DNA from: Pseudomonadota bacterium
GTDB lineage: Bacteria > Pseudomonadota > Gammaproteobacteria > Burkholderiales > Burkholderiaceae_C
Length of the DNA: 48,102 bases
Direction of reading: 5' to 3'
NCBI GenBank assembly: GCA_031119395.1
Contig: JAVHYA010000001.1
Span: forward strand, 144,496 to 192,597
A program made the translations under genes and the position numbers. Shown here in pieces: positions 16,935 through 28,362 of this stretch; position 1 is the stretch's first letter; the number at the start of each line of letters is the position of its first letter. The notes below the pieces were generated by a model, which ran no database searches, was not told the origin of the DNA, and saw only the letters and a program-made list of their open reading frames with translations.

Positions 16935-17131
16935 GCCGTGGCGCTGCGCTGCTCGGGCTGCGGGTCCTGGCCGAACAGCGCGGCGTAGTGCGCCAGACGA
17001 TCGGCCAGGCCGGCCAAGCGGCGCGCCGCACCGGGCTCCTCGTGCAGCAGCGCCTCGAGGCCCTCTGCATAGGCGTCGGTCAATGCCTGCCATTCGCTGA
17101 AGCTCTGTCCCAGTTCATCGGTCGGGGGCAT
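16913..17131 (-). CDS. Small acidic helical protein, unknown function
   Basis: A 72-residue protein starting MPPTDELGQSFSEWQALTDA, with two predicted amphipathic helices (about 8-34 and 37-54) and a polar, disordered C-terminus ending SATAQSPTNQ. AGGAG lies 8 bases upstream of the ATG, which supports the start. No Cys, no membrane segment. I do not recognise the family. It is convergent with the SOS-box ORF and divergent from the membrane-protein gene at 17293, with a 19-bp palindrome between the two divergent starts. Confidence 0.7.
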   Translation of the reverse strand: MPPTDELGQSFSEWQALTDAYAEGLEALLHEEPGAARRLAGLADRLAHYAALFGQDPQPEQRSATAQSPTNQ

Positions 17132-17165
17132 GTCGAGTCTCCTGGCCTTGCGGTATCGGACGACC

Positions 17166-17184
17166 GCGCTGTCGACGACAGCGC
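17166..17184. promoter_or_regulatory. Perfect 19-bp palindrome between divergent genes
   Basis: GCGCTGTCGACGACAGCGC has 9-bp arms around a central A. It lies 35 bp upstream of the minus-strand start at 17131 and 109 bp upstream of the plus-strand start at 17293, the position expected for a dimeric repressor or activator site. No known regulator is implied. Confidence 0.4.
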
Positions 17185-17292
17185 TGCACAAGGCTAGGGC
17201 CCCGCGCTTCGGACAGCCATCCCTGCATCTCCCGTGAATCCGATCGGCCGGTCCGCGCGTAAAGACCAGTCCGCCCATTTTTCGCCAGCGCC

Positions 17293-17808
17293 ATGGACCC
17301 CTGGAAACCCTACCGCCTGATCTTTCGACTGGACGCCGCGCCGCCCGCGGCCGCGGCCATCGCACGCGTGCGCGCATGCGCCTCGCCCGAGCGCCTGCAG
17401 CGGGTGCTCGCCGCCGGCACGGGGGCGGGCCTGCTGGGTGGGTTGGTCCCCATCGTCGCCTCGCAGGCCGGCTGGGGCTGGGCGCTGCTGCAAGCCTTGC
17501 TGCTGGCCGCCGTCATCGCGCTGCCGATCTTCTACTGGGTGCGCATCGCCGACCTGCTCGCGACGGCCGCCCATCCGCTGGGGCCGGCGGAAGCCCGCGT
17601 GTTCGCGGCCTGGGCCGAGCGCGACGAGGCCGTGGGCCGTTACTGGGTGGAACTGGTCCGGCAGCGTCGCGCGGCGGTGTATGGCGACTACGCAGCGCTG
17701 GTGGCACACGCCGCGCGCGTCGCGGGCCGAGCGCCGGACTCGAACAGCGAGCTGCACCGCATGGCCGCCGTGCGGAACCCGCCGCGCCGCCACCTGCAGG
17801 CCGGCTGA
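17293..17808 (+). CDS. Two-helix membrane protein, unknown function
   Basis: A 171-residue protein with a short N-terminal cytoplasmic part (MDPWKPYRLIFRLDAAPP), two adjacent transmembrane helices (about 40-58 and 64-82) and a roughly 90-residue soluble C-terminal region rich in Ala, Arg and Glu with helical character. I do not recognise the family. Codon use matches the neighbours. The convergent gene at 17905 is separated by 96 bp containing two strong hairpins. Confidence 0.65.
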   Translation: MDPWKPYRLIFRLDAAPPAAAAIARVRACASPERLQRVLAAGTGAGLLGGLVPIVASQAGWGWALLQALLLAAVIALPIFYWVRIADLLATAAHPLGPAEARVFAAWAERDEAVGRYWVELVRQRRAAVYGDYAALVAHAARVAGRAPDSNSELHRMAAVRNPPRRHLQAG

Positions 17809-17839
17809 GGCCCCGACGGCAACGGCCGCCTCGGCGGCG

Positions 17840-17896
17840 GGGACGCCGGCGTCCCGACCGGCCAGCGGGCGTGTGTCGTCGGGTCGCCGACGCCCG
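17840..17896. terminator. Two strong hairpins between convergent genes
   Basis: A perfect 16-bp palindrome GGGACGCCGGCGTCCC (17840-17855) is followed by CGGGCGT (17866-17872) pairing with ACGCCCG (17890-17896). Neither has a T-tract. Their position between two stop codons suggests a bidirectional, possibly Rho-assisted, end of transcription. Confidence 0.4.
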
Positions 17897-17904
17897 CCGA
17901 TGCG

Positions 17905-19158
17905 CTAACCGCCCTTGCCTGCCAGGTACCGCCCCACACCGCGTGCCGCGACCACGCCGCTGGCCAGCGTGGCCGTGAGCAGGTAGCCGCCGGTGGGTGC
18001 TTCCCAGTCGAGCATCTCGCCGGCCACGAACAGCCCCGGCGCGGCCCGGGCCATGAGGCCGGCCTGCAGCGCCTCGAAACGCACGCCGCCGGCGGTGCTG
18101 ATCGCTTCGGCGACGGGGCGCGGGGCCGTGACGGTGACCGGTGCGGCCTTGAGCGTGGCGGCCACGCGCTGCGCGTCGTGCAGCGCCTCACGGGGCAGCA
18201 CCTCGTGCAGCAACGCGGACTTGATCGCGTCCAGGTTCAGGCGGCTCTTGAGGTGGCTGCCCAGCGAGCGGGCGCCGCGCTGCTGCACCGCGGCCAGGAC
18301 CTGGGCCGCACTGCGGTCGGGCAGCAGGTCGACGTGCAGCGTGGCCTGGCCGCGTGCGGCGATCTCGTCGCGCAGCAGCGCCGACACGGCATACACCAGG
18401 CTGCCCTCGATGCCGGTGGCCGTGGCCACGAACTCCCCCTTGCGCGAGAAGCGCCGGCCCTGGCCGTCCTCCACATCGATCGCCACGGACTTGAAGGGCT
18501 GGCCCGCGAAACGTTCGGCGAAGAACGGCGTCCAGCCCGCCGGCCCGACGTCGAAGCCGCAGTTGGCCGGTTGCAGGGGCGCGATGTCGATGCCGCGTTC
18601 GCGCAGCAGCGGCACCCACGCACCGTCGGAGCCCAGCCGGGGCCAGCTGGCGCCCCCCAGCGCCAGCACCGTGGCATCGGCCGACACCGACACCTCACCG
18701 TCTGGCGTGGCGAAGCGCAGGGCCGCGCCCTCGCCGGCCCAGCCCGTCCAGCGGTGCCGCATGTGGAAGCGCACGCCCGCAGAACGCAAGCGGTGCAGCC
18801 AGGCGCGCAGCAGCGGGGCGGCCTTCATGTCGGTGGGGAACACGCGCCTGGAGGTGCCGACGAAGGTCTCGATGCCCAGCCCCTGCGCCCAGTCGCGCAG
18901 TGCCTGCGCATCGAAGGCCTGCAGCATCGGCTCGACCTGCGCGCGCCGTTCGCCGAAGCGGCCGGCGAAGGCGTCGAAGGGCTCGGCGTGCGTGAGGTTC
19001 AGGCCGCCACGCCCGGCCAGGAGGAACTTGCGGCCCACCGAGGGCATGGCGTCGTACAGGTCCACCGGCACGCCGGCGGCCGACAGCTGCTCGGCCGCCA
19101 TGAGACCGGCAGGGCCACCGCCGACGATGGCAACCCTGGCCACGGCACCGCGCGTCAT
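17905..19158 (-). CDS. HI0933/YhiN-like flavoprotein (TIGR03862-type)
   Basis: A 417-residue FAD-dependent oxidoreductase. The N-terminal Rossmann motif is [17 protein letters not shown] (about 8-24), followed by [16 protein letters not shown], the signature that sets HI0933-like proteins apart, and a C-terminal [18 protein letters not shown] motif that closes the FAD site. The physiological substrate of this group is unknown. The ATG overlaps the addA stop (ATGA), so it is translated from the addB-addA transcript, which may mean only co-expression. Confidence 0.9.
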   Translation of the reverse strand: MTRGAVARVAIVGGGPAGLMAAEQLSAAGVPVDLYDAMPSVGRKFLLAGRGGLNLTHAEPFDAFAGRFGERRAQVEPMLQAFDAQALRDWAQGLGIETFVGTSRRVFPTDMKAAPLLRAWLHRLRSAGVRFHMRHRWTGWAGEGAALRFATPDGEVSVSADATVLALGGASWPRLGSDGAWVPLLRERGIDIAPLQPANCGFDVGPAGWTPFFAERFAGQPFKSVAIDVEDGQGRRFSRKGEFVATATGIEGSLVYAVSALLRDEIAARGQATLHVDLLPDRSAAQVLAAVQQRGARSLGSHLKSRLNLDAIKSALLHEVLPREALHDAQRVAATLKAAPVTVTAPRPVAEAISTAGGVRFEALQAGLMARAAPGLFVAGEMLDWEAPTGGYLLTATLASGVVAARGVGRYLAGKGG

Positions 19159-22100
19159 TCGACCTCCACCAGTTCGCCCTGCCCCGTGAGGAATGCGGCG
19201 CGCACCGTGTCGCCCGGATAGGCCTCGCGCACCGCGTCGCGGTAGCGCTGCAACTGCGCGATCAGGCTGTCGTCGCGTTCCGGATGGCCGGCGGACTTGT
19301 AGTCGAGCACCCACCACCCTTCACCGCGGCGGCGCACCAGCCGGTCGATGCGCAGCACCGCGCCGCCGTGCGTCAGGGTGACCTCGTTGCCGTGCCAGTC
19401 GATGGCCTCGGCGTCCCAGGCCCAGGCGCCGGCGCCGGCGCGGATGCGCTCGGCCAGCACGGCGGCACCGCGCGCCTGCGACAGCGGCAGGCCGAACTCG
19501 CGCGCTGCCGCTCGCACGTGGGCGCCCGGCACCGGCTGGCCCGGTTGTGCCCATTCGAGCAGGCGGTGCACGGCCTGGCCGAAGGCGGCCGAGACGGTGC
19601 CCGCGGTCGCTATCTTTTCGATAGCTGATCGCGCAGGCGGGACGGGCGTTGCAGGCATTTTCTTCATGTAAAAGGTGTCGTCGGATGCGCTGGCGCAGGC
19701 CCGCTCGGGCGAAGCCGTGGCAACCGCCGCGCCGGCGGGAGCGGCGAGCGCTTCGAGCCGCATCCACCAGCTCTGCGGATTGGCACGCGCCGCCGCCACG
19801 GCCGACACCACCAGTTCCTCGCGCGCCCGCGTGGTCGCCACGTACAGGGCGTTGATCTCCTCGCGCTGGCGCTCGGCCTGCTCGCGCGCCAGCAACTCGG
19901 CGGCGCACGCGGGCGGCCGCTTCTCGCTGGCCAGAAAGACGAAGCGCTCGGGTGCCGGCGCCTCGCCCGGCCAGTCGACCAGCACGCCCATGGTCTGCGC
20001 GCGCTGGGCCTGCGCGTCGGTGTCGAGCAGCAGCACCAGTTCGGCCTCCAACCCCTTGGCGCCGTGCACCGTGAGCAGCTGCACCGCATCGGCGGCCGCC
20101 ACCGAGGGCGCGCGAAGCCGGCCCGCACGCAGAGCGCGCACGAAGGCATAGGGCGTGGCGAAGCGCGCGCCGTCCAGCTCCAGCGAGGCGGCCAGCAGCC
20201 CGCGCAGGTTGGCCAGCACGCCGGCACGCAGTGGCGCGGGCACGGCCGCGGCAAAGCGCGCCAGCACGTCGGCCTGGTGGTAGATGGCGTTCAGCGCGTC
20301 GTGCGGCGGCAGCGTATCGACCAGGCGTTGCCAGGCCAGCAGGCGCTCGCCGATGCCGGCCAGCGCAGGCGGCAGGTCGGTGGCCTGCGTCAGGAGCGCG
20401 AACCAGCCCGGCCTTGCCGACGCACCGGCCTGCCGCTGGCGAACCGCCAGGTCGACCAGCGCGGCGTCGTCCAGGCCGAAGATGGGCGACTTCAGCGCAC
20501 GCGCCAGCGACAGCGTGTGCCGCGGCGAGACCAGCGCATCGAGCAGCGCGGCCACGTCCTGCACCTCGGGCGCGGCATGCAGGTCGTTCTTCTCGGGCTG
20601 CTGCACGGGGATCTGCAGGCGCCGCAGTTCGTCCTGCAGCAGCGCGAGCCGGCTGCGCTTGCGCGCCAGCACCATGATGTCGCCGGGCGCGAGGCCGCCC
20701 ACGATGCGCTCGGCGATCCACTGCGCGACCTGCCGGCTTTCGAGCTGCAGCAGGCGCTCCTCGGGCAGCACGCGCGGCGTCGTGAGGCTGTCGCGCCAGG
20801 CGGGCGCCGGCTCGGCGCCTGCGTCGCCGGCCGCGGCCTTGTCGGGGCGCTCGATGCGCGGCAGCCGCATGACGGCACCCGCCTCGGGCGACTCGGTGGT
20901 GTGGGCGCGGAAGCCCTGGGTCTCGCCGGCCTGCTGGGCCGCGTCCATGACCGCGTTGACGGCCGCGATGACGCCCTGCGCGTTGCGGCGCGTGTGGTCG
21001 CACTGCAGCAGGTCGCCGCCCAGCCCTTCGCGCACGTACTGCTGGGCCGCGACGAAGACCTGCGGCTCGGCGCGGCGGAAGCGGTAGATGCTCTGCTTCG
21101 GGTCGCCCACGATGAACACGCTGGGGCGGCGGCCGCCGGCGCCCGCATAGCTGCCCAGCCAGCCGTACAGCGCCTGCCATTGCAGCGGGTTGGTGTCCTG
21201 GAACTCGTCGATGAGCAGATGCCGCACGCCGGCATCGAGGCGCTCCAGCACCCAGCCCCACAGTTCGGGCTCGCCCAGCAGCAGGCGCGCCGCGCGTTCG
21301 ACGTCGTTCATGTCGACCCACGCATGGGCATGCTTGACCTCGCCGTAGGTGGCGATCAGCAGGCGCGTGAGCCGCGCCAGGCGTTGCTGGTACAGCCACG
21401 CCTCGTGCTGTGCCTGCGCCGCGCAGAGCAGTTGCAGCTCCTGCTCCGCGGCCTGCGCGGCCGGGAACTTCTGCAGGTTCTTCGTGAGCCGGTCTTCGTC
21501 GGCGACGAAGAAGGCCTTGCGCAGCCGGGCCAGGGCCTGCTCGGCCAGCGCCGCTTCGACCGGCGCGATCCCCAGCACGTCGATCACCGCCTCGGCGGCC
21601 TTCTGCGGCGTCTTGTTCGCTTCGCGGCCCAGCTCGCGCGCCCAGCCGATCCAGCGCTGGCGCACCGCGTCGTCGCACAGGCGAGCGGCGGGCGCCTCCA
21701 CGCCGGCCAGCGCGGGCCAGCGTTCGGCGACCGGCTGCACGCCGGCGTCCACCGCGCCCGCGGCATCGGCCAGCACGAACTCGGTGCGGCGGTTGAGCGC
21801 CTCGTCGAGCGCCTTGGCGGTCTGCGAACGGCCATGGCTGGCGACCAGCGCCTCGTAGTCGGTGCGTGCCGCGGGGTCGGCCACCAGCGCGGCCTGGAAG
21901 GGCCGCCAGGTGCGCGCGCGCGCCTCGGCGTCGTCTTCCAGCAGCTGGTAGCTGGCGGGCAGCTGCAGCCGCTGCAGGACGGCCAGCGGCGCGTTGCGCA
22001 GCAGGCCGGCGAACCACGCGTGGAAGGTGCGGAACTGCACCGCACGGCCCTGGGCGAGCAGTTGCGCGTAGAGCCCCGCCAGCCTGGGCGCGCCGGCCTC

Positions 22101-22430
22101 GGCCTGCGCGGCCGACATGCCGCGTGCGACGAGCTCGGGCACCAGCTCGGCCGGCGGGCGGTGGGCGAAGTCCTCCAGCCATTCGTCCAGGCGCTGGCGC
22201 ATCTCGCCGGCCGCCTTCTTGGTGAAGGTGATGGCCAGGATCTCCTGCGGCAGGCAGGCCGCGTCGCCGTCCTCGAGCAGGGCGCGCAGGATGCGCGAAA
22301 CCAGCATCCAGGTCTTGCCCGCGCCGGCGCAGGCCTCCACGGCGACCGAGCGCCGCGGGTCGCAGGCCACGGCGTAGAAGGCGGCGCGCGGGACGAGCTG
22401 GCCGTTGTGGCGGTAGGCGGCCTGATTCAC
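19155..22430 (-). CDS. addA: AddA-like helicase-nuclease (UvrD helicase plus PD-(D/E)XK nuclease)
   Basis: A 1091-residue superfamily 1 helicase of the RecBCD-like AddAB complex, which resects double-strand breaks. Q-motif and Walker [11 protein letters not shown] (32-41), [11 protein letters not shown], DEExx box [30 protein letters not shown] and the [10 protein letters not shown] motif are all present. A C-terminal nuclease motif IDRLV...VLDYKSAG (about residues 1030-1048) completes it. The GTG start at 22430 overlaps the addB stop (GTGA); a longer frame upstream lies inside addB and is less likely. Residues about 922-942 (beginning [20 protein letters not shown]) are encoded by a dispersed repeat, just before the C-terminal nuclease region. 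Confidence 0.92.
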   Translation of the reverse strand: MNQAAYRHNGQLVPRAAFYAVACDPRRSVAVEACAGAGKTWMLVSRILRALLEDGDAACLPQEILAITFTKKAAGEMRQRLDEWLEDFAHRPPAELVPELVARGMSAAQAEAGAPRLAGLYAQLLAQGRAVQFRTFHAWFAGLLRNAPLAVLQRLQLPASYQLLEDDAEARARTWRPFQAALVADPAARTDYEALVASHGRSQTAKALDEALNRRTEFVLADAAGAVDAGVQPVAERWPALAGVEAPAARLCDDAVRQRWIGWARELGREANKTPQKAAEAVIDVLGIAPVEAALAEQALARLRKAFFVADEDRLTKNLQKFPAAQAAEQELQLLCAAQAQHEAWLYQQRLARLTRLLIATYGEVKHAHAWVDMNDVERAARLLLGEPELWGWVLERLDAGVRHLLIDEFQDTNPLQWQALYGWLGSYAGAGGRRPSVFIVGDPKQSIYRFRRAEPQVFVAAQQYVREGLGGDLLQCDHTRRNAQGVIAAVNAVMDAAQQAGETQGFRAHTTESPEAGAVMRLPRIERPDKAAAGDAGAEPAPAWRDSLTTPRVLPEERLLQLESRQVAQWIAERIVGGLAPGDIMVLARKRSRLALLQDELRRLQIPVQQPEKNDLHAAPEVQDVAALLDALVSPRHTLSLARALKSPIFGLDDAALVDLAVRQRQAGASARPGWFALLTQATDLPPALAGIGERLLAWQRLVDTLPPHDALNAIYHQADVLARFAAAVPAPLRAGVLANLRGLLAASLELDGARFATPYAFVRALRAGRLRAPSVAAADAVQLLTVHGAKGLEAELVLLLDTDAQAQRAQTMGVLVDWPGEAPAPERFVFLASEKRPPACAAELLAREQAERQREEINALYVATTRAREELVVSAVAAARANPQSWWMRLEALAAPAGAAVATASPERACASASDDTFYMKKMPATPVPPARSAIEKIATAGTVSAAFGQAVHRLLEWAQPGQPVPGAHVRAAAREFGLPLSQARGAAVLAERIRAGAGAWAWDAEAIDWHGNEVTLTHGGAVLRIDRLVRRRGEGWWVLDYKSAGHPERDDSLIAQLQRYRDAVREAYPGDTVRAAFLTGQGELVEVE
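19605..19667 (+). repeat. Dispersed ~65-bp repeat, family 1, copy 3, inside addA
   Basis: The plus strand reads CGCTATCTTTTCGATAGCTG, then ATCGCGCAGGCGGGACGGGC, then GTTGCAGGCATTTTCTTC. It has the same order as the other family members and its own TATC/GATA hairpin. It keeps the addA frame open on the opposite strand and adds about 21 residues to the protein. Confidence 0.7.
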
Positions 22431-25120
22431 GACCGGCCCTCCAGGCCAGGAGGCGTGTCCTCGGCCGCCGCCCGGCCGTTGCGAAGGCGGCCGGCCTCCC
22501 CCTCGGGGGGCTGCGTGGCACGGCCGGAGGGCGCGCAAAGCCGGGGGGCTTCATCACTCCAGAAATCCTTGCGACAGAGCCCGCGGGCGGCGCAGAACTC
22601 GCACACCGCGCCCTCGCCCAATGCGGGCATGGCCGCGCCCTCGCCGATGCGGTGCAGGTCGTGCAGGATGCCCTCGACCAGCGCATCGCGCGCCGCCACC
22701 ACCTCGGTCTGCTCCACCGTCTGCGTGCCCGACGCCTTCTCGCCCACGTTGACGTAGGCGGCGCGCAGCGTGTCCTCGTCCAGCAGCGCGGCGTAGAAGG
22801 CCAGCTGCGTGTCCTCGAAGGGCTCCTTCACGCGCTGCTTCGAGCTGTCCAGCGACTCGGTCTTGTAGTCGATGACGTAGGCGCGGCCATCGGCCTGCAG
22901 GCGGTCGATGCGGTCGAGGCGGCCGACCAGGCGCACGTCGCCCAGGGGCTGCTCGAGCCTCGGCTCGGCCTGCTCGAAGACGGCCCCTTCGTCCGCCTCG
23001 TGCGCGGACAGCCAATCGAGGTAGCCCTCGCGCACCGCGGGCCACGCGGCGGCGAAGGGCAGGAAGTCGGCCTCGGACAGGCCCATGGCCTGCGTGGCCT
23101 GCTCGGATGCTATCGAAATCATGGCTGTCCGCGCCCGCCGGTCGGGCGTTGGCGCCGCTTTCAATGCCGCATGGAAGTGGTTCAGCACCTCGTGCAGCCA
23201 GTTGCCGAAATCGCGCTTGTCGACCTCGCCCTCGAGTTCGTCGCTGCGCGCCAGGCCGAGCTGGCGCAGCGCGAAGAAGCGGTAGGGGCAGTGGCGCAGG
23301 TCGTCGTAGGCGCTGGCCGAAAGCTGCGTCACCGGCAGCGCGTCGCCGCGCGGCAGCGGCGGTTGCGTGGGCTGCGGGGCGAAGGGAACGAGCGAGCGCG
23401 GATCGTCCGCGGTGCGCGTCGCCCCGTCCAGGCGCAGGGCCTGCACGAAGGGACTGGGCCGCACGGGCTCGCCGCTGGCATCGAACTGGCGCCACACCAG
23501 GTCGAGGGCGGGGGCCCTCGACGCCAGCGACCACGCGGCACGCTGCGCCTGCGCGAGCGTGTCGCGCGACGGCAGGCCGAGTGCGGCGCGCTGCGCTTCG
23601 GTCCAGTCGCCGGGCGGCTCCGGGCTTGCAGGCAGGCGCTGGTCGTCGCAGCCGGGAATCACGACCGACGCAAAGGCGCGTCCCAGCAGTTGCGCCAGCG
23701 GCAGCACGGTGACCGCGGGCTCGCCCATGCCGGGCACGGCCAGCACGACGCTGGCCGCCTCGAGCACGTCGCGCGCCCAGGCGCTGAACTCGACCAGGCT
23801 GCTGCGGCCGCCGCTGCGCAGCTCGCCCGGCGCCTCGTCGAGGTACAGCGCACCGACGACCTCGATGCCGGCCGCGTCGGCGACCAGGGCGTCCCACTGG
23901 CCCGCGGCCTGCAGCAGCTCGCGCATGGCGCGCAGCCAATCGTCCTGCGCGCGCGGCCGGCCCATGGCGGCGCGGCAGGCCTCGACCTCGGCCGTGAGTC
24001 GAGCAAGCGCAGCGTCGTCCATGCGTGCGCCCTCGCCCTCGGCCGCCTGGGCAATGAAATGGCACCAGGCGTTCCAGTCGCGCAGGCCGCGGTCGCGCAG
24101 GCGCATCTCGAGGGCGTCGAGCGTGTCGCCGCGCCAGCGCGGCGCGTTCTTGAGCCAGTCGAGCACCTCGTCGCTGCGCGCGTCGTGGGCGCAGGCGCGC
24201 AACGCGCTCATGGCCTGCGCTGCGGCGCGCGTGGTGGAGAGCTTCCAGCCCGTCTCGTCCTGCACCGCGATGCCATGCGCCGTGAGCTGGGCGCCGATGC
24301 GGCGCGTGAGCGCGCGGTCGGTGGCCACCAGTGCGACCGGCGCCTGGCGAGCCGCGACCCGCTGCATGACGCAGGCGGTGGCGCGCTCGGCCTCGTCTTC
24401 CGGATCGTCGGCCGCATGCAGGGCCGCCGGTGCCGGGGCGTCGGGCATCGCGCCTGCGATCGGGAGCCGCAGCACCTGCGATCCGAAGAGCGCGGCCAGC
24501 GACTGCGTGAGCGGGTCGGCCTGCAGGCCCTCGAGCACGATCAGCGCATCGGCCTGCGCCAGCGCGGCCCCCTCGAGCAGCACGTCGGTGGCGTACGACG
24601 AGCTGGCCACCCAGGCCAGCGCGATGCCGTTGAGCGCGCTCTCGGTGTCGAACCAGGCCGAGCCGCGGCCCGCGTCGATCGCGGGGCGCACGGATTGCGC
24701 CCAGGCCGCACGCTGCTGCGGCGGCTGCGCGGCCGCCAGCGGCGCGAGCTGCTGCGCGATGTCGACCAGGCGGCCGGCCAGCGCATGCCGCAGGCCGCCC
24801 TGTCCCGCACGCGTCAGCAGCGATTGGGCAGTGAGCAGGTCGCGCGCCATGTCGAAGGCGATGTCGTCCTCGGCCGGCACGAAGCCGCCCGCGCTGCGCG
24901 CCCAGTTGCGCGTGGTTTCGAAGCGCGGCGCGAAGCCCGCATTCCCGCACTGCGCCCACATCGCGCGGCCGATCGCGATGAGCTGGCCGTAGGGCACCAG
25001 CACGACGGTGCGGGCCGGATGCAGCGCGTGCTGCGCGATGTGCGCGGCGATGCGTGCGACCAGGCCCTGCGCCGGGTCGCACCACGGCGCGCGCGCGGGG
25101 TCGTTCAGGGCAGCATTCAT
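22427..25120 (-). CDS. addB: AddB-like nuclease subunit with Fe-S cluster motif
   Basis: An 897-residue partner of AddA. The N-terminal two thirds resemble an inactive helicase ([25 protein letters not shown]). The C-terminal PD-(D/E)XK nuclease has [11 protein letters not shown] followed by [10 protein letters not shown] (about 746-752). Four Cys suited to a 4Fe-4S cluster, one near residue 611 (HCPYRFFAL) and three near 840-849 ([10 protein letters not shown]), match the AddB/Cas4 iron-staple arrangement. Two dispersed repeats are translated in frame: family 1 at about residues 652-673 and family 2 at about 856-881 in the C-terminal tail. The ATG at 25120 has no strong Shine-Dalgarno. It is divergent from trxA. 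Confidence 0.88.
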   Translation of the reverse strand: MNAALNDPARAPWCDPAQGLVARIAAHIAQHALHPARTVVLVPYGQLIAIGRAMWAQCGNAGFAPRFETTRNWARSAGGFVPAEDDIAFDMARDLLTAQSLLTRAGQGGLRHALAGRLVDIAQQLAPLAAAQPPQQRAAWAQSVRPAIDAGRGSAWFDTESALNGIALAWVASSSYATDVLLEGAALAQADALIVLEGLQADPLTQSLAALFGSQVLRLPIAGAMPDAPAPAALHAADDPEDEAERATACVMQRVAARQAPVALVATDRALTRRIGAQLTAHGIAVQDETGWKLSTTRAAAQAMSALRACAHDARSDEVLDWLKNAPRWRGDTLDALEMRLRDRGLRDWNAWCHFIAQAAEGEGARMDDAALARLTAEVEACRAAMGRPRAQDDWLRAMRELLQAAGQWDALVADAAGIEVVGALYLDEAPGELRSGGRSSLVEFSAWARDVLEAASVVLAVPGMGEPAVTVLPLAQLLGRAFASVVIPGCDDQRLPASPEPPGDWTEAQRAALGLPSRDTLAQAQRAAWSLASRAPALDLVWRQFDASGEPVRPSPFVQALRLDGATRTADDPRSLVPFAPQPTQPPLPRGDALPVTQLSASAYDDLRHCPYRFFALRQLGLARSDELEGEVDKRDFGNWLHEVLNHFHAALKAAPTPDRRARTAMISIASEQATQAMGLSEADFLPFAAAWPAVREGYLDWLSAHEADEGAVFEQAEPRLEQPLGDVRLVGRLDRIDRLQADGRAYVIDYKTESLDSSKQRVKEPFEDTQLAFYAALLDEDTLRAAYVNVGEKASGTQTVEQTEVVAARDALVEGILHDLHRIGEGAAMPALGEGAVCEFCAARGLCRKDFWSDEAPRLCAPSGRATQPPEGEAGRLRNGRAAAEDTPPGLEGRS
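22480..22554 (+). repeat. Dispersed GC-rich repeat, family 2, copy B, in the addB 3' end
   Basis: It contains CGAAGGCGGCCGGCCTCC, then CCCTCGGGGGGCTGCG, then GGAGGGCGCGCAAAGCCG and ends GGGGGGCTTCAT. It matches the layout of copy A at 10629-10699. Here it encodes part of the AddB C-terminal tail ([20 protein letters not shown]) beyond the last Fe-S cysteine. Confidence 0.65.
23105..23168 (+). repeat. Dispersed ~65-bp repeat, family 1, copy 4, inside addB
   Basis: The plus strand reads GGATGCTATCGAAATCATGG, then CTGTCCGCGCCCGCCGGTCG, then GGCGTTGGCGCCGCTTTC. It is more diverged than other copies, but element order and length agree. It is translated on the opposite strand as about 22 residues of AddB (including [18 protein letters not shown]). 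Confidence 0.65.
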
Positions 25121-25203
25121 GGGGTGCGGCGCAGGGCGCGACGAGGGGGAAAGCTATCGCCGCCATAGCCTGCCCGCAGGGCACGCCGGCTCTTGGTTTC
25201 TGT

Positions 25204-25209
25204 CACAAT
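25204..25209 (+). promoter_or_regulatory. Possible -10 box of trxA
   Basis: CACAAT precedes the trxA start by 51 bp, with a leader of about 45 nt. No clear -35 is seen. The segment 25152-25198 just upstream faintly resembles family 1 repeats (GCTAT, CATAGC, TGCCCGC) but is too diverged to call. Confidence 0.3.
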
Positions 25210-25260
25210 GGCCCGCACTGTAGCTGCACCGCAACCACACACAGCGCTAAGGAACAGCCC

Positions 25261-25593
25261 ATGGCCAGCGAACTCATCAAGCACGTTTCCGATTCTTCTT
25301 TCGAAGCCGACGTCCTGCAATCCGACAAGCCCGTGCTCGTGGACTACTGGGCCGAATGGTGCGGTCCCTGCAAGATGATCGCCCCCATCCTGGACGACGT
25401 CTCCGCCACCTACGAAGGCAAGCTGCAGATCGCCAAGATGAACGTCGACGAGAACCGCGACATCCCGGCCAAGTTCGGCATCCGCGGCATCCCCACGCTG
25501 ATGGTCTTCAAGAACGGCCAGCTCGCCGCCACCAAGGTCGGCGCGATGAGCAAGGCACAACTCACGGCCTTCATCGACCAGCAACTGGCCTGA
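25261..25593 (+). CDS. trxA: Thioredoxin 1
   Basis: A 110-residue cytoplasmic dithiol reductase. The active site WCGPCK (C34, C37) follows VLVDYWAE, and the cis-Pro loop is [13 protein letters not shown] lies 8 bases before the ATG. It reduces ribonucleotide reductase, methionine sulfoxide reductases and other targets. It is followed by its own terminator and then rho, an order also known from other Proteobacteria. Confidence 0.97.
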   Translation: MASELIKHVSDSSFEADVLQSDKPVLVDYWAEWCGPCKMIAPILDDVSATYEGKLQIAKMNVDENRDIPAKFGIRGIPTLMVFKNGQLAATKVGAMSKAQLTAFIDQQLA

Positions 25594-25609
25594 GCCTTCA
25601 GGCCCCAAC

Positions 25610-25645
25610 GAACGGCCGGCGCGCAATGCCCGGCCGTTCTTTTTT
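25610..25645 (+). terminator. Rho-independent terminator of trxA
   Basis: A 10-bp stem GAACGGCCGG/CCGGCCGTTC (25610-25619, 25630-25639) is followed by six T. Strong and well placed 16 bp after the stop. Confidence 0.92.
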
Positions 25646-25782
25646 CCTGTCATAATCGCTCGCACTCACCGGCCTCACCCAAGCCCGGTCGAATTCCAAG
25701 GTTTGCAGGGCATGCACTTCGCCCCGCCGCAAACCCCTCCCCTCCCGCAGACATTCCAGAATTCCCCCCACGGGGTCATTCC
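25646..25782 (+). promoter_or_regulatory. rho leader region
   Basis: A 137-bp leader with a possible -10 CATAAT (25652-25657) directly after the trxA terminator. It is C-rich and G-poor on the sense strand near 25720-25775, the composition favoured by Rho loading, so autoregulation by premature termination is plausible. I see no riboswitch or leader peptide I can defend. Confidence 0.4.
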
Positions 25783-27048
<1,266 letters not shown>

Positions 27049-27077
27049 TCGCCCCGCCCCGCCGCACCCCCACCGCG

Positions 27078-27102
27078 AAACCCGCTGTCCAGCGGGTTTT
27101 TC
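27078..27102 (+). terminator. Rho-independent terminator of rho
   Basis: AAACCCGCT and AGCGGGTTT pair (27078-27086 with 27091-27099) around GTCC, followed by a short T run. It lies 30 bp after the rho stop and just before the convergent oxidoreductase stop. Confidence 0.9.
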
Positions 27103-27106
27103 CTTT

Positions 27107-28201
27107 TCAGCGACGCAGTGCGCGTCCTTCGATCGCGCTGCGCCGGCCGAGGTCGAGCCAGTCCATCAGTTCGACCGCCTCGTCGAGCGAGACCGGCGCC
27201 GGGCCCTCGCCGCGGATCGCATCGCGCACCATCGCGTAGTAGCGCGTGTAGTCGCCCCGCACGTTGGGCACGGCCTGCGCAACGGGACGGCCATCGGGGG
27301 CGGGACGCACCCACTGTCCCTCCAGCGGGTCGAGGCCCCAGGCGTCTCCTCCCGGCGCCGCTCCCGCGCGCAGCGCGTCCTCCTGCGGATCGACACCCTG
27401 CTTGACATAGCTGCCCACGGTGCCATGCAGCAGGTAGCGCGGCGCAGCGTGCGCCGCCAGCGTTGTCGCATGCAACACCACCCGCAGCGGCGCGGCCGGG
27501 CCGCTCTCGTAGCGCAGCACGGCATGAAAGTAGTCCTCGACCTGCGCGCCATCGCGCAGCACGGCGCTGTCGAGTTGCAGCGTGTCGGGCGACCCGAACA
27601 GCTGCAGCGCCTGGTCCAGCAGATGCGAGCCCAGGTCCACCCACAAGCCCGCGCCGGGCACGGCCTGCTCGCGCCAGCGGTCGCGCACCTCGGGACGGAA
27701 CCGGTCGAAGTGCGATTCGAAATACACGGGCCGGCCGACCGCCCCCTGCGCCAGCAGCCCGCGCAGGGTCAGGAAGTCCGCATCCCAGCGTCGGTTCTGG
27801 TAGACGGTGAGCACGCGGCTTCGCTGCGCCGCGAGCGCGGCCAGCTCGCGCGCCTGCTCTGCGTCGAGCGTGAACGGCTTGTCGACGACGACGTGCTTGC
27901 CCGCCAGCAGCGCGCGCCGGGCGACGGGATGGTGCTGCGCATTGGGCGTGGCGACGACGACGAGGTCGATGTCCGCACGGGCGACCAGCGCGTCGACATC
28001 CGGCACCACCGCCACGCCGGGCCAGGCCGCGTGCACCTTGTGCGGCTGCGAACTGGCGACGGCGGCCAGCACCAGGCCGGGCACGGCCGCGATCACGGGC
28101 GCATGGAAGGTCTGGCCGGCGAAGCCGAAGCCGACCAGGCCCACGCGCACGGGCGCAGGACTGGGGGAAGGATCACCGGATGGCGTGTCGGAAGCGGTCA
28201 T
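27107..28201 (-). CDS. Gfo/Idh/MocA family oxidoreductase
   Basis: A 364-residue NAD(P)-dependent dehydrogenase-like protein. The Rossmann motif is [18 protein letters not shown] (about 21-38), followed by [14 protein letters not shown] and [11 protein letters not shown], where DKP replaces the common EKP catalytic Lys motif. The [17 protein letters not shown] segment is typical of YdgJ-type members. The substrate is probably a sugar or inositol derivative but cannot be told. The ATG at 28201 was preferred to upstream in-frame codons because those lie in the rpmE2 promoter and leader. Confidence 0.88.
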   Translation of the reverse strand: MTASDTPSGDPSPSPAPVRVGLVGFGFAGQTFHAPVIAAVPGLVLAAVASSQPHKVHAAWPGVAVVPDVDALVARADIDLVVVATPNAQHHPVARRALLAGKHVVVDKPFTLDAEQARELAALAAQRSRVLTVYQNRRWDADFLTLRGLLAQGAVGRPVYFESHFDRFRPEVRDRWREQAVPGAGLWVDLGSHLLDQALQLFGSPDTLQLDSAVLRDGAQVEDYFHAVLRYESGPAAPLRVVLHATTLAAHAAPRYLLHGTVGSYVKQGVDPQEDALRAGAAPGGDAWGLDPLEGQWVRPAPDGRPVAQAVPNVRGDYTRYYAMVRDAIRGEGPAPVSLDEAVELMDWLDLGRRSAIEGRALRR

Positions 28202-28213
28202 GGGCGCGGGAGA

Positions 28214-28244
28214 TTGACGACGGGCAGGGCCAGTATGCGATAAT
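28214..28244 (+). promoter_or_regulatory. Probable rpmE2 promoter
   Basis: TTGACG (28214-28219) and an extended -10 TGCGATAAT (28236-28244) are separated by 19 bp, slightly long. The leader to the ATG at 28363 is about 110 nt and may hold regulatory structure; I see no clear Zur box. Confidence 0.5.
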
Positions 28245-28362
28245 CGAAGGCTTCCCGCGAAAAGTGCACCCGGCACACCGCCGGCTTGCCAGCCGCCCCA
28301 GGACCTTGCGTCCAGCGCTTCTGGCAGATGTGGCTCTCGCATCGACCCTCGAGGAAAAGACC

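Noticed and set aside
16507-17093. Minus-strand frames running across ffs and the SOS box
   Set aside because: They cross a structured RNA gene and a promoter-like region and have no protein-like composition except the genuine small gene at 16913-17131, which uses a different frame in part.
20064-25168. Long plus-strand open frames opposite addA and addB
   Set aside because: Their composition is that of antisense GC-rich frames; the minus strand has complete helicase and nuclease motifs.
25152-25198. Possible seventh copy of the family 1 repeat before trxA
   Set aside because: Only short blocks (GCTAT, CATAGC, TGCCCGC) agree; too diverged to claim without a profile search.
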